From Frigoriglobus tundricola (lineage in GTDB: Bacteria; Planctomycetota; Planctomycetia; Gemmatales; Gemmataceae): a DNA stretch of 64,000 bases. Both the position numbers and the translations under genes were made by a program. This document shows positions 40,139-48,661 of this stretch, piece after piece (the first letter of the stretch is position 1; the number at the start of each line of letters is the position of its first letter). The stretch lies in the NCBI RefSeq assembly GCF_013128195.2, contig NZ_CP053452.2, positions 434,001 through 498,000 on the forward strand, read 5' to 3'. The notes beneath the pieces are model-generated. The model was not told the DNA's origin. It searched no databases and worked only from the letters and a program-made list of their open reading frames with translations.

Positions 40139-40213
40139 TCACTAAACCCTTTCAGCCGAAGCACTTCAGCTTACCTCCGAGTGGTTCGGAGCGCGGCACG
40201 ATCCCCCTGGATT

Positions 40214-40230
40214 TGCGGTAGACTACCGCA
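40214..40230. promoter_or_regulatory. 17-bp palindrome, left copy
   Basis: TGCGGTAGACTACCGCA is an odd-length palindrome 76 bp inside attL, just upstream of the first integrase. The identical 17-mer is found 133 bp inside attR at 56139-56155. It may bind an integrase, excisionase or host factor. Confidence 0.65.
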
Positions 40231-40265
40231 ATCGGAGGGCCGGGCACCCCGCCCGGCGTGCCACC

Positions 40266-41471
40266 ATGCCACGTTCTTCGTTTCCGTCTCTTCGACACCA
40301 CAAGCCGACCGGTCAGGGCGTCGTCACCGTCCGGCTTTCGTCCGGTGGACGCAAAGACCTGTACTGCGGCGGTCATGGCACCGCGGCCGCACACGCCGAG
40401 TACAACCGCATCGTCGGGTTGCTCGCGGCGAACGGCGGTGTCTATCCCGACGACGGGCCGGACCTCACTGTTGCGGAAGCGCTCGTGAAGTACGCGCTGC
40501 ACTGCGACACCTACTACCGGAACCCCGACGGCACCCCGACTGGCACGACCGACGACATCAAGATCACACTCGGGTATGTCAAGCGGCTGTTCGCTCCGAC
40601 GCCGCTGGCCGACTTCGGGATCACGCAACTGAAGCTCGTTCGCGACTCGATGGTTCGGGACGGGCGGGTACGGAAGCAAGTGAACCGGCGGGTCGGGATG
40701 GTGCGCGGGTTCATCAAGTGGTGCGTGGAATCGGGGTTCGTGTCCGGCTCCGTGCTGGACGGGATGCGAGCGGTCAAGCCGCTCGCGCCGGGTCGATCTG
40801 AGGCGAAGGAGCGCCCGCCGGTCGAACCGGCTGATCCCGCATCGGTAGAGAAGGTATTGCCGTACCTGTCTAAGCCGCTGGGGGCGGTCGTGAGGTTGCT
40901 ACGCCTGACCGGCGCGCGCCCGTCCGAAGTCCTCTTGATGCGGCCCCGTGACCTCGACCGCGCCGGCGACGTGTGGGCGCTGACGCCCGCTCGTCACAAA
41001 GGAAGTTGGAGGGGCAAGTCGCGCATCGTACACTTCGGGCCGGAAGCCCGCGCCGTGCTCGCGCCGTGGCTCGAAGCAACTCCTTCGCCCGATGCCTTTG
41101 TGTTTTCCCCCGTCCGCGCCGAAGAGGAGCGGAACACCGAACGGAACGCGAAGCGGAAGACCCCGCGGTATCCCTCCCATATGGCCCGCAACGTGGCGAA
41201 GCGCAAAGGCATCAGGAGGGCGAGGCCGATCGCCGACCACTACACCCACACCGTACTCTCGTGCGCGGTGAACCGCGCGTGCAAGAAGGCCAAGGTGACA
41301 CCCTTCACGCCGTACAGCTTGCGGCACCTGAAGGCGGTTGAGCTTCGTCAGCGGTACGGCCTGGAACACGTCAGGGCAACCCTGGGTCACAGCTTTGCCG
41401 GAATGAGCGACCACTACAGCAAGGCGGCCGATTCGGCGCTCGCCGCGCGGGCGGCGGCTGAGACGGGCTGA
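40266..41471 (+). CDS. tyrosine recombinase/integrase (left)
   Basis: The 401-residue protein has the tyrosine-recombinase catalytic set: Arg in LTGARPSEVLLMRPRDLD, a Lys in the following beta-hairpin, His-x-x-Arg-type YSLRHLKAVELRQR, His in TLGHSFAGMSDHYSKAA with the nucleophilic Tyr. The N-terminal 190 residues hold the arm-binding and core-binding domains (ALVKYALHCDTYYRNPDG). It lies 128 bp inside attL and points into the element, as integrases of tRNA-targeting islands do. A good terminator follows. It is presumably the enzyme that recombines the tRNA-His core. Confidence 0.92.
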   Translation: MPRSSFPSLRHHKPTGQGVVTVRLSSGGRKDLYCGGHGTAAAHAEYNRIVGLLAANGGVYPDDGPDLTVAEALVKYALHCDTYYRNPDGTPTGTTDDIKITLGYVKRLFAPTPLADFGITQLKLVRDSMVRDGRVRKQVNRRVGMVRGFIKWCVESGFVSGSVLDGMRAVKPLAPGRSEAKERPPVEPADPASVEKVLPYLSKPLGAVVRLLRLTGARPSEVLLMRPRDLDRAGDVWALTPARHKGSWRGKSRIVHFGPEARAVLAPWLEATPSPDAFVFSPVRAEEERNTERNAKRKTPRYPSHMARNVAKRKGIRRARPIADHYTHTVLSCAVNRACKKAKVTPFTPYSLRHLKAVELRQRYGLEHVRATLGHSFAGMSDHYSKAADSALAARAAAETG

Positions 41472-41494
41472 TCCCGAATCGCACCACTTCCAAA

Positions 41495-41526
41495 CCCCCG
41501 GGTTCGGCGACTGCCGAACCCGGGGG
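41495..41526 (+). terminator. rho-independent terminator after left integrase
   Basis: CCCCCGGGTTCGG and its complement pair around CGACT, followed by CTTTCGTTT. It starts 24 bp after the integrase stop. Confidence 0.85.
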
Positions 41527-41717
41527 CTTTCGTTTACCGGCGTCACTTGCGCGTGATCGTTGGCGCGAGGTGCCCTTTTTTGCATTCGCGGAGTTGGTGA
41601 TACTCTGTTCACCAAAGTCCGCGGGTGGCACAAGCTACTGAGGCGGCATGGCCCGACACCCAATTCCCGCACAGCGCGGTAGGGGGTGTCGGGCTGATTT
41701 CGTTCACGAGAGGCACC

Positions 41718-42059
41718 ATGAACGCAACGGCGATGGTCGAACGGCTGCTGGGCGAGGACGGGAAGCTGTCGATGGTGGCGGCCGGCGCACTGCTGGGAGA
41801 GGGTCAGGGAGGCGCTCCGATCCACCCCGCCACGGTCACCCGCTGGTGTTTGAAGGGCGTCAAGGTGGCAGGCGGGCGCCGGCTCCAATTGGAACACATT
41901 CGCGCTGGCGGGAAGCTCATCACGACCCGTGCGGCGATCGTGCGATTCCTCGCGGCACAGACCTCAACCCCTGATGGGACGGCGGTTCCGCGGACCCCGG
42001 CCGAGCGCCGGCGTTCGACGGACGCGGCGGTAGCGGAGTTGGAAAAATTGGGCGTGTAG
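41718..42059 (+). CDS. DUF1580-like DNA-binding protein
   Basis: The 113-residue product starts at ATG 41718 behind GAGAGGCACC. It contains ATVTRWCLKGVKVAGGRRL and a winged-type continuation (LEHIRAGGKLITTRAAIVRF), a pattern of the planctomycete DUF1580 family found near integrases. It probably binds DNA as an excisionase or small regulator. It opens the main left-to-right gene series of the element. Confidence 0.6.
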   Translation: MNATAMVERLLGEDGKLSMVAAGALLGEGQGGAPIHPATVTRWCLKGVKVAGGRRLQLEHIRAGGKLITTRAAIVRFLAAQTSTPDGTAVPRTPAERRRSTDAAVAELEKLGV

Positions 42060-42139
42060 CGCCGCGGTGGGACAAAGCGGCCGAGCGATGGAAACCGTTG
42101 GGTGCTGCTGATGACTCCCGATTGCTTCGGAGGTGCCCT

Positions 42140-42346
42140 ATGGGCGAAGCCCCGGCCCAACCCACGAGCGCAACCGACCCGGCGCGAGCGACTGTCACGC
42201 GTCAGGAATTCGCGCGGTTGCTGGGTATCGGCATCGCGACCCTGGACCGTAACAGGTCCAAGCTGCCGGCTCCGCTCTCGATCGGCCGGCGCGTGCTTTG
42301 GCTGCGGACGGCAGTCCTCGCCTACGTCTCCGGAAAACAGGGCTGA
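42140..42346 (+). CDS. small HTH protein, AlpA/excisionase-like
   Basis: The 68-residue product begins MGEAPAQPTSATDP, followed by a compact helix-turn-helix (VTRQEFARLLGIGIATLDRN) and a wing ending in VLWLRTAVLAYVSG. Such AlpA-type proteins control excision or transcription in integrative elements. GGAGGTGCCCT precedes the ATG at 42140. A terminator follows within 8 bp of the stop. Confidence 0.65.
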   Translation: MGEAPAQPTSATDPARATVTRQEFARLLGIGIATLDRNRSKLPAPLSIGRRVLWLRTAVLAYVSGKQG

Positions 42347-42353
42347 AAACGAA

Positions 42354-42384
42354 GGAAGGCCAGCGCTGCGAACGCTGGCCTTCC
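42354..42384 (+). terminator. hairpin terminator
   Basis: Arms GGAAGGCCAGCG and CGCTGGCCTTCC flank a 7-nt loop. There is no long T-run. Confidence 0.7.
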
Positions 42385-42457
42385 GGTGGACTGAGCGGCG
42401 GCGAACTCGAACCGCCTCGCGCGCCAACGCGAGGCTCAAACTCAACCAACAGGCCGA

Positions 42458-42865
42458 ATGTCAACAATACATTTTGCCAATCACCGTGTCAATGTCCAAT
42501 CGGAAATAGCTATCCCAGAAGACCCCACGGTTTACCTTCCCGCCGAAGAGGCCGCCCGCGTCCGCGCGGAATTGGCCTCCGCGGTGCGGTCGGCTGGCCC
42601 GGAGTGGCAGCCGGTGATTGACGCCCACCTGAAACGATACGGCGTCTGGGTCGATCCTCGCGAGGCCGACGAGCGGCAGAACGAGGAGGTGCGGGCGGCC
42701 GAAGTCGAGCGGCGGGCGGTAGCAGAACGGGCGGCCGATGCCCAACCCGCGACCCGCGGCGACCTCCGGCGGCTCGAAGACAGCTTTACCCGCGCACTCA
42801 GCCGGCAGGACGCGGCGACGACAAAGGCGCTGGCTGCCGTCCTTGAGAAAGCTGGTGTCCGATGA
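42458..42865 (+). CDS. element protein with charged helical C-terminus, unknown
   Basis: The 135-residue product starts MSTIHFANHRVNVQSEI and has a short N-terminal beta-like part, then EEAARVRAELASAVRSAG, and a coiled, Ala/Arg/Glu-rich second half (VRAAEVERRAVAERAADAQ). No family is recognised. Its stop overlaps the start of the ATPase gene (ATGA), so the two are translationally coupled and may act together in replication. Confidence 0.6.
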   Translation: MSTIHFANHRVNVQSEIAIPEDPTVYLPAEEAARVRAELASAVRSAGPEWQPVIDAHLKRYGVWVDPREADERQNEEVRAAEVERRAVAERAADAQPATRGDLRRLEDSFTRALSRQDAATTKALAAVLEKAGVR

Positions 42866-44064
42866 TCGCCCGGTGCGAGGTTGAGGAATTCACGGCGCGA
42901 TTGAACCGCGACTTTGATGCGACGGCGAAACCGGCCTTATCCTCGACTCGTTCGGGTGATAAGGCCGGCGGATCGTCGCTCCCGATCGTGTACTTCGGCG
43001 ACATCCGCCCGGCGCTCGACGCGGCCGACTTCGTTGAGGGGCTATTGATCGAGAACGCGATGAGCGTGGTTTACGGCGAGTCCGGGAGCGGGAAGACGTT
43101 CTTTGTCCTCGACCTCGCGTTACACGTTGCAGCGGGGCGGCGGTGGCGTGGCCGGGAGGTGGACCGTAAGGGGGTGTTGTACCTCGCGCTCGAAGGCGGG
43201 CACGGGGTCAGTAACCGTATAGCCGCGTTCCGTGCGGCACACCCGGAGTTGCCCGGAACGCTGCCCTTCGCGGTGGTTCCCGTCTCGCTCGATCTGCTCG
43301 CCCCGGACGGCGACACGCTCCGGGTGGTTGAGGCGGCGCGGGACGCGGCCGAACGGCTGGGGGTGCCGGTCGGGATGATCGTGATCGACACTCTTTCGCG
43401 CGCGATGGCTGGCGGCAACGAGAACGCAAGCGAGGACATGGGGGCGTTGATTCGCAACATCGACCTGATTCGCCAATCGCTGCCCGCCCACATCGTTGTT
43501 GTCCACCACTCAGGCAAGGACGGGGCGAAGGGTGCCCGCGGGCACTCTTCACTTAGGGCCGCGACGGACGCGGAGATTGAGGTGTCCCGCGACCAGACCA
43601 ACGGTACATCCACGGCCCGCGTCACAAAGCAACGCGATCTGGAATTGGTCGGGGAATTCCCCTACCGCCTGGAGTCGGTCACGCTCGGCACCAACCGCCG
43701 CGGTAAGCCGGTCACGTCCTGTGTCGTGCGCGAAGTCGATCCCGTTCAGGTGCAAACGGACGCGGCCGGGCTGAAGGTCTTGAAGGCGAAAGAAGCCCTC
43801 CGGCAGAAGTTGGCCGCCGAGGACGCGGCGGTCTTGGATGCCATCGACGCCGAGACGGGCCGCGGGTTCGCCGGTGCCACCATTACGGCGATCCGCAAGA
43901 CGCTGGGCTGGGGCGAGCCGAGAATTCGGGGCGTACTCGCCCGGCTCGAAGAAGACTTTGCGGTCCGCTCGTGTGAGGTACGGAAGGCGAAGGGTAACGC
44001 CGCGCAGACGAAGGCGGCCGGTTGGTGCCGGGTATCGATCAAACAGCAGTGCGAGATTTCTTGA
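42862..44064 (+). CDS. RepA-like AAA/RecA-fold ATPase (replicative helicase type)
   Basis: The 400-residue protein belongs to the AAA_25/RepA-like ATPases found in plasmids and satellites. Walker A is VVYGESGSGKTFFVLDLA (about residue 70), Walker B MIVIDTLSRAMAGG (about 175), and a sensor-like IVVVHHSGKDGAKGARGHSS follows. The N-terminal 50 residues and the C-terminal 110 (winged helix: VLDAIDAETGRGFAGATITA) may bind DNA. Such enzymes unwind the origin as hexamers. The stop overlaps a 32-bp palindrome that begins an iteron array, strengthening the replication role. No separate primase gene is seen. Confidence 0.82.
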   Translation: MIARCEVEEFTARLNRDFDATAKPALSSTRSGDKAGGSSLPIVYFGDIRPALDAADFVEGLLIENAMSVVYGESGSGKTFFVLDLALHVAAGRRWRGREVDRKGVLYLALEGGHGVSNRIAAFRAAHPELPGTLPFAVVPVSLDLLAPDGDTLRVVEAARDAAERLGVPVGMIVIDTLSRAMAGGNENASEDMGALIRNIDLIRQSLPAHIVVVHHSGKDGAKGARGHSSLRAATDAEIEVSRDQTNGTSTARVTKQRDLELVGEFPYRLESVTLGTNRRGKPVTSCVVREVDPVQVQTDAAGLKVLKAKEALRQKLAAEDAAVLDAIDAETGRGFAGATITAIRKTLGWGEPRIRGVLARLEEDFAVRSCEVRKAKGNAAQTKAAGWCRVSIKQQCEIS

Positions 44065-44237
44065 ACACCCCCACGGCGCGCCGTGGGGGTGTTCGTGGGG
44101 GTGTGGGGGTGTTCGGGAAGTAACACCCCCACACACACCACCCCCCGTAGGGGGGTGTGTGGGCGTGGGGGTGTTCGACCCGCCGAACGGTTCCGAAGGG
44201 GCTTCTTAATCGCGCCGTGGGGGTGTGGGGGTGTTCG
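44063..44237. repeat. iteron array with palindromes, candidate replication origin
   Basis: GTGGGGGTGTTCG occurs at 44083-44095, 44103-44115, 44165-44177 and 44225-44237. An inverted copy at 44063-44075 builds, with the first, a 32-bp perfect palindrome centred on GGCGCGCC. Another inverted pair (CACCCCCC, GTA, GGGGGGTG) sits near 44139-44157. The G-runs could form quadruplexes. The array lies directly after the RepA-like ATPase gene. Confidence 0.7.
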
Positions 44238-44440
44238 AGGTGTACGCCCAAGTGCAGGCCGAGTGCGCGCGACCGGTGTACGTGGTCCGGCACCGCGAAC
44301 ACCGCAAGGGCGCTCGCTGGCGAACCGTGGCGACCGTGCCGACCCGGCGCGAAGCTCTGGCGCTGGTGAACGGGCCGGGCGACTGGCACATCGGCGAGAC
44401 CGAGTTGACCGATTCCACAACCGAGGGGGCCGAATGCTGA
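44231..44440 (+). CDS. small element protein, unknown
   Basis: A 69-residue frame starts at GTG 44231 inside the last iteron and reads VFEVYAQVQAECARPVYVVR, with a beta-like start, a basic centre (HREHRKGARWRTVATVPTR) and an acidic tail. Its stop overlaps the ATG of the following sigma-like gene by seven bases. The steady amino-acid use and the overlap support it, although no clear ribosome binding site is present. Confidence 0.5.
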   Translation: MFEVYAQVQAECARPVYVVRHREHRKGARWRTVATVPTRREALALVNGPGDWHIGETELTDSTTEGAEC

Positions 44441-44982
44441 ACGAGAGCGAGACGGCAAAGGTGGAGGCTGTTCAGGTTCCCGACGAGGTTTTCGCGACGG
44501 CCTACGAGGCGGCGATGCGACACGCGAAGTACCGGGCGAGTCGGCGCCGGGACTGCGACGACATCATCACGGACGCGGCGGTCGATGGATTACTCTGGGC
44601 GCGGGCGAACTGCACCAGCGCGGAGAGCTTCCCCGCCTTCGCAGCGACTTGTGTTAGGCGGTTCGTGTGGCGGAAGCTCGCAAAAGCGTCAGAGAAGCGT
44701 GCCCGTCGACCGGAGCACGTCGAACTGAGTGACGCGACACGAGCGGTCGCCAAGCCAGTTGCACCCGTTCGTCCGTTGCTCATTGACGATCTGCCCGAAG
44801 ACATCGCTTTCGCCGTGCGCCTCTTTTTCACCGACGGATACTCGCTCCGCGACTGTGGCCTATTGATGAACAAGTCTCCGAATACGGTCGATTTGATGTT
44901 GAAGAAGGCCGCCGAACTCCTCGCACCGGGGCGAATCAAACCGTTCCGGCCGACGGGCCAGAAGCGGTTGACCCGCGGCTGA
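44434..44982 (+). CDS. sigma-70-like HTH regulator of the element
   Basis: The 182-residue protein begins MLNESETAKVEAVQVPDEVF; GAGGGGGCCGA precedes the ATG. The N-terminal helical half (DIITDAAVDGLLWARANC; FAATCVRRFVWRKLAKASE) resembles sigma region 2 and the C-terminal part a region-4-like HTH (FTDGYSLRDCGLLMNKSPNT; VDLMLKKAAELL). It could be a sigma-like activator for the late genes that follow. It is shorter than ordinary ECF factors and divergent from the chromosomal ones in this window. Confidence 0.6.
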   Translation: MLNESETAKVEAVQVPDEVFATAYEAAMRHAKYRASRRRDCDDIITDAAVDGLLWARANCTSAESFPAFAATCVRRFVWRKLAKASEKRARRPEHVELSDATRAVAKPVAPVRPLLIDDLPEDIAFAVRLFFTDGYSLRDCGLLMNKSPNTVDLMLKKAAELLAPGRIKPFRPTGQKRLTRG

Positions 44983-44995
44983 ACAGGGGCGAGCG

Positions 44996-45463
44996 GTGCA
45001 GAGCATAGTGATCGGTTACGCAGCCGTGTTCCACAACCCCGGCGACCAGGGTACGGTGTACGAAGTCGAGCGCGGCTTGTTCGAGCGGATCGCGCCGACC
45101 GCGTTCGAACGCGACCTACGCGACGGTCAAGATATTCTGGCGTGCGTCGCGCATGACGAGCGATTCACGCTCGGCAGCACTACAGACGGTCGGCTTCACC
45201 TGTCCGTCGATCCCCGCGGGCTGGCCTTCCGGCTCACGCTCCCAGATACCGCGGTCGGGGAACACGTCGCGCACCTCGTTCACACGCGCCGCGTGTGGGG
45301 TTGCTCGATCAACTTCGATATCCGGGCCTCACGGCGGTTCCGAGTGCGTGGCGTGGATGCGGTTGAGCTAACGGACGTCCGGCTCTGTCACATCGCGCTC
45401 ACCAACCGGCCCGCGTATCGTTCGACAACGTGTGTGCTTCGTAGCGGGGCGGGACCAGACTAA
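44996..45463 (+). CDS. HK97-family prohead protease-like protein
   Basis: The 155-residue product (GTG start) shows the layout of phage prohead protease U35: IGYAAVFHNPGDQGTVYEVE near the start, RIAPTAFERDLRDGQDILAC, the catalytic His in CVAHDERFTLGSTTDGRL, and the Ser region VWGCSINFDIR followed by ELTDVRLCHIALTNRPAYR. In tailed phages this enzyme cleaves the scaffold during capsid maturation and is encoded beside portal and capsid genes. Here none of these neighbours exist. It may act on a helper phage capsid, or be a relic. Confidence 0.78.
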   Translation: MQSIVIGYAAVFHNPGDQGTVYEVERGLFERIAPTAFERDLRDGQDILACVAHDERFTLGSTTDGRLHLSVDPRGLAFRLTLPDTAVGEHVAHLVHTRRVWGCSINFDIRASRRFRVRGVDAVELTDVRLCHIALTNRPAYRSTTCVLRSGAGPD

Positions 45464-45497
45464 TCACCCGCCCAAGGGTTCGAGAACAACACGACGG

Positions 45498-45524
45498 GCC
45501 GCGGGGGACACCTCGCGGCTTTTT
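45498..45524 (+). terminator. rho-independent terminator after prohead protease gene
   Basis: GCCGCG and CGCGGC pair around GGGGACACCT and are followed by TTTTT. It lies 35 bp past the protease stop. Confidence 0.7.
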
Positions 45525-45607
45525 CAGTTTTTGGATCGAACACGGAGCGGAGTCCGTGGAAAGGGGATGGCGTGGAGTGGCACGCGACGGCAACGGGGGA
45601 ACGCGGG

Positions 45608-45853
45608 ATGAACACGACGACGACGAACACGGCGAGCGGGGCGGCCGAATACCTCGACGTAAACGACTTGGCCGCACTCCTCCGGTGCAGTTCGCGGCAC
45701 GTTCGCAAGCTCGTAGTAGACCGCGTGTTGCCGGCGCCGATCCGCCTGGGTGCCCTCACCCGCTGGTCGCGGGCTGTCGTGGTTCGGTGGTTGGAGGAAC
45801 GCGGCGGCGGCCCGGCCGCGGACCGCGGCGGCCGGCGCGTCCAGGTTCGATAA
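45608..45853 (+). CDS. excisionase-like HTH protein
   Basis: The 81-residue product has VNDLAALLRCSSRHVRKLVV followed by a wing (PAPIRLGALTRWSRAVVVRW), the HTH_17/AlpA pattern of excisionases and phage regulators. GGGAACGCGGG precedes ATG 45608. It is the second such protein in the element, behind a terminator, and so may start its own transcript for the structural-type genes. Confidence 0.7.
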   Translation: MNTTTTNTASGAAEYLDVNDLAALLRCSSRHVRKLVVDRVLPAPIRLGALTRWSRAVVVRWLEERGGGPAADRGGRRVQVR

Positions 45854-45885
45854 CCCGTGCGGCCGAGCGCCGCACATTGGAGCAA

Positions 45886-46311
45886 ATGATGGTGAACACG
45901 GGTGAGATTATCGAGGCGTTCAAGGCGGCACGAGCGGCCGGAGACCTCGAACTCGCGAACGCGATCAAGTCGCATACGGCGCTGGCACAACGCAGCCCAC
46001 AGCTTGCGGAAGGCAACATAACGCTCGTCCTGCGCGACGGCCGGCGGGTGCCTCTCCGCAGCGCCAAATCACACATCAAGCGGACGGGCCGGACGCAACC
46101 CAAGCCGGCCGCGCCGGGTTCGCTTCTCGACACAATTCAGAAGCTCTCCGCGCAGTGCCGGGCGATCACTTCGCAGTGCGACCAAGAGCGGATCGCGGCC
46201 GTCCTGGCGAGCGAAGGCGGTGAAGTGAGGCGGCAGGAGCCGAAGACGTGCGAGTGGTGCGGCGGTGACTGGTTCGATGAAATCGGTGAGTGCAATTTTT
46301 GCGACGAGTGA
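45886..46311 (+). CDS. element protein with C-terminal zinc ribbon
   Basis: The 141-residue product begins MMVNTGEIIEAFKAARAAGD, with TTGGAGCAA before the ATG. A helical N-terminal part with ALAQRSPQLAEGNITLVL leads to a basic linker and ends in a four-cysteine ribbon, CEWCGGDWFDEIGECNFC. The function is unknown; the ribbon suggests binding to nucleic acid or protein. Confidence 0.6.
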   Translation: MMVNTGEIIEAFKAARAAGDLELANAIKSHTALAQRSPQLAEGNITLVLRDGRRVPLRSAKSHIKRTGRTQPKPAAPGSLLDTIQKLSAQCRAITSQCDQERIAAVLASEGGEVRRQEPKTCEWCGGDWFDEIGECNFCDE

Positions 46312-46368
46312 TCTGACCCGGCCGGTACTCTGCCGGTCGGATTCCAGGGCTTCAATTCCAGGTGAAGC

Positions 46369-47238
46369 GTGAACGATTGTGCGTATGGCGTTGAGGCGAT
46401 TGACGAGATTCTTCGGTCCGCGGAAGTGGAGGCGCTGCCCGCCCCGCGGCCGATCCGGGATGACGGCGGGGCCGGTGCCCTCGTCCCCGAACCTTCCGGT
46501 CCCGCACGGGTGAAACGGCGCTCGTCCGCGGCGGTGGCGGCCGATCCCGGCTGGGAAGGTCCAGCGGTTAACGGGCCGTGCAGCACGCTCCCGCCCCGGG
46601 CGGTAGCGAGTGTCCCGCTGGTGCCGCTCGTGAGCGACTTCCCGGGCCTCCCTTCGATCGAGGCGGACCCGGCGGTTGCGTCTGCTCGAAAGGCTCACGA
46701 TGCTCTCGTGGCGCGTGTGCGCGCGAACGGCGAAGAACAGGCCGCGCTCGCCGCGTCGTTGGGGCTGCCGGCCAACCCGACCGAAGCGGAGATCGACTCC
46801 CTCAACAGCGCGTTCATCATCAAGGGGCGGGACGAGTCGGAGATCGAAAAGTTGCGGGCTCTCCGGAAGCGGCAGCGGGTGCTGATCGGCGCGTGTGAGG
46901 AGTCGGTCGCGGTTGTTCGGAAATCGATCGACGCGGCGAAGGGGAAGATTGTCCCGCTCGCACGGGAGCGGGTTTGGCTCCGCGCCTGGAAGGCCGCCGC
47001 GCTCGCCCACCTCGCGGCCTGGAAGGCGGCCGATGAACTCCGCATCGCGACACAGCGGCTGAAGGGTTCGGGGCTGGACAGCGGGTTGTACCCGATGTTC
47101 GAGATGTTACCCTCCGATGTTCGCGATGCGTTCGCGGTCCGAGCCATCGTGGATGACTGGATCAAAGCCGGCTTCATAACCCGTGCGGACGCGGAGGCCA
47201 TGCTACCCGACATGATGGCCGGGCGAATTGTCCACTGA
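46369..47238 (+). CDS. helical element protein, unknown
   Basis: The 289-residue protein starts at GTG 46369 behind AGGTGAAGC. The first 90 residues are flexible and Pro/Ala-rich. Residues 100-220 are predicted long helices with LRALRKRQRVLIGACEESVA and LAHLAAWKAADELRI, like a coiled coil. The C-terminus (AFAVRAIVDDWIKAGFITRA) is helical too. It sits upstream of the tape-measure-like gene, where phages often keep tail-tube or chaperone genes, but no family is recognisable. Confidence 0.6.
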   Translation: MNDCAYGVEAIDEILRSAEVEALPAPRPIRDDGGAGALVPEPSGPARVKRRSSAAVAADPGWEGPAVNGPCSTLPPRAVASVPLVPLVSDFPGLPSIEADPAVASARKAHDALVARVRANGEEQAALAASLGLPANPTEAEIDSLNSAFIIKGRDESEIEKLRALRKRQRVLIGACEESVAVVRKSIDAAKGKIVPLARERVWLRAWKAAALAHLAAWKAADELRIATQRLKGSGLDSGLYPMFEMLPSDVRDAFAVRAIVDDWIKAGFITRADAEAMLPDMMAGRIVH

Positions 47239-47251
47239 CGCAACCCCACCT

Positions 47252-47274
47252 GCCCCGCGGATCGTCCGCGGGGC
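47252..47274 (+). terminator. hairpin between two late genes
   Basis: GCCCCGCGGA and its complement flank TCG, then CTCTTCC follows. It lies 13 bp past the upstream stop. Confidence 0.65.
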
Positions 47275-47308
47275 TCTTCCATCTGACCCTCAGACGGCGA
47301 AGTGATTA

Positions 47309-48661
47309 ATGGCCGGCTCGAACGCGATCGGAACGGGTGCGGTTGTCCTGACGGCGAACGCCGATCAACTGTTGGCCGGACTCGACAAGGCGCAGGCGGC
47401 AACGACCAAATGGGCGCAGGGGGTCGGGCGCCGAACCGAGAGCCTGTTGGGTCGCGTGCGCGGGCTGTTCGCGCCGGGCGCCGGCGGGAGCGGCGGCGGC
47501 TTCAACAACTGGTTGTTCGGCGTTCAGGAGTTCGACTCCAAGAGCGGCGAATACCTGGGGCGCATCGGCGGGATGCTGGGGCGGGTCAAGAGTAGCTTCG
47601 CCGCGTTCAAAGCCGGGATGGGCTCGGGCCTGCTCGGCGCCCTCATCGGCGGGGCGAAGGCGGGCGGTTCGCTGGGAGCGATTGCCGGCGGCGCGGGCGC
47701 GGCGGTCGGCGCCATCGTTGGCGCGGTGAGCGGTGCGGCCCACAGCCTCCCGTCGGTCGGCGGTCGTGCCGATCGGTACGCCAACTTTAACGCGCAAGAC
47801 ACGCGGGGGATCGAGCGGGCGAACGTCGCCGTTCAGCGGATCGAAACGGCTTGGGACGACTTCGTTTTGAAGGTCGGCGCCGCGCTCGCGCCGGCGATCG
47901 ACAAGGCCGCGCAGGCGCTGGAGGTGATCGGGTTCGTCGGCGCCCATGTTTTCACCGAGGCGGTTGAGCTTGTCGGCGACCTGCTCGAACAATTCGGCAA
48001 GTTGATCGATGCCGAGACGGACATGGGTCTGACCACGAAGAGTGTGGGCGAGTTGACGTTCAACGTCCTGCGCGTCGTGGGAAAGGGTGTCGCGTATTTC
48101 TGGGACGGGGTGAAGGCCGCGGGCGGTGGCGTGCTGTACATCTGCGGCGCCATCGTGGACGGGTTCGGGGAAGTTCTCGGGGTGATTTCGGATGCCGTCC
48201 TGAAGCTCGCGGAACTGGCCGAGAAACTACCCAGGGTGCTTCGCCCTTCGTGGGTTGGCGACGCAGGCCGGACGGTGAAGGGTTGGGGCGATGCGGTTAC
48301 CGGGGTCGGAACCCGGATGCAGAACGTCGCGAAGGGCTGGATCAACTCGTTCGGCAAGTCGGCCGAGGTGGTTGACCTGTTCTTCAACAAGATCGAGCGG
48401 AGATTCACCGAGACGGAGCGCTTGACGCAACGGTACGGTCTCGCCGGCGCGTTCCAGCAGAACAGCGCCGAAGCCTACTCGATCACGGCGAAGTACTCGC
48501 TATCGAACATGCAAGCCGGGCTCACGAATTCGATGGACCCGGTGCAGGTGGCGAAGCAGCAACTTACCGAGCAAAAGAAGACCAACCAGAAGTTGGACAA
48601 GCTCAACCGCGGGCACTTCCCGAACATGGGGACACTGGTTGAGTTAAAGGAACTGAAGTAA
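47309..48661 (+). CDS. phage tail tape-measure-like protein
   Basis: The 450-residue product has an N-terminal helical part (ADQLLAGLDKAQAATTKWAQ), a Gly/Ala-rich hydrophobic central stretch (GLLGALIGGAKAGGSLGAIA, GGAGAAVGAIVGAVSG) and long amphipathic helices (EAVELVGDLLEQFGKLIDAE), as in tail tape-measure proteins. Real phage tape measures are usually 700-2000 residues, so if functional it would specify a very short tail, or belong to a reduced element. The stop overlaps the next gene's ATG by one base. Confidence 0.6.
   Translation: MAGSNAIGTGAVVLTANADQLLAGLDKAQAATTKWAQGVGRRTESLLGRVRGLFAPGAGGSGGGFNNWLFGVQEFDSKSGEYLGRIGGMLGRVKSSFAAFKAGMGSGLLGALIGGAKAGGSLGAIAGGAGAAVGAIVGAVSGAAHSLPSVGGRADRYANFNAQDTRGIERANVAVQRIETAWDDFVLKVGAALAPAIDKAAQALEVIGFVGAHVFTEAVELVGDLLEQFGKLIDAETDMGLTTKSVGELTFNVLRVVGKGVAYFWDGVKAAGGGVLYICGAIVDGFGEVLGVISDAVLKLAELAEKLPRVLRPSWVGDAGRTVKGWGDAVTGVGTRMQNVAKGWINSFGKSAEVVDLFFNKIERRFTETERLTQRYGLAGAFQQNSAEAYSITAKYSLSNMQAGLTNSMDPVQVAKQQLTEQKKTNQKLDKLNRGHFPNMGTLVELKELK

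Noticed and set aside
44063-44237. Reading the G-rich repeats as a simple terminator of the ATPase gene
   Set aside because: Repeated direct units over 175 bp and the lack of a T-run fit an iteron array better, though the first palindrome could still end transcription.
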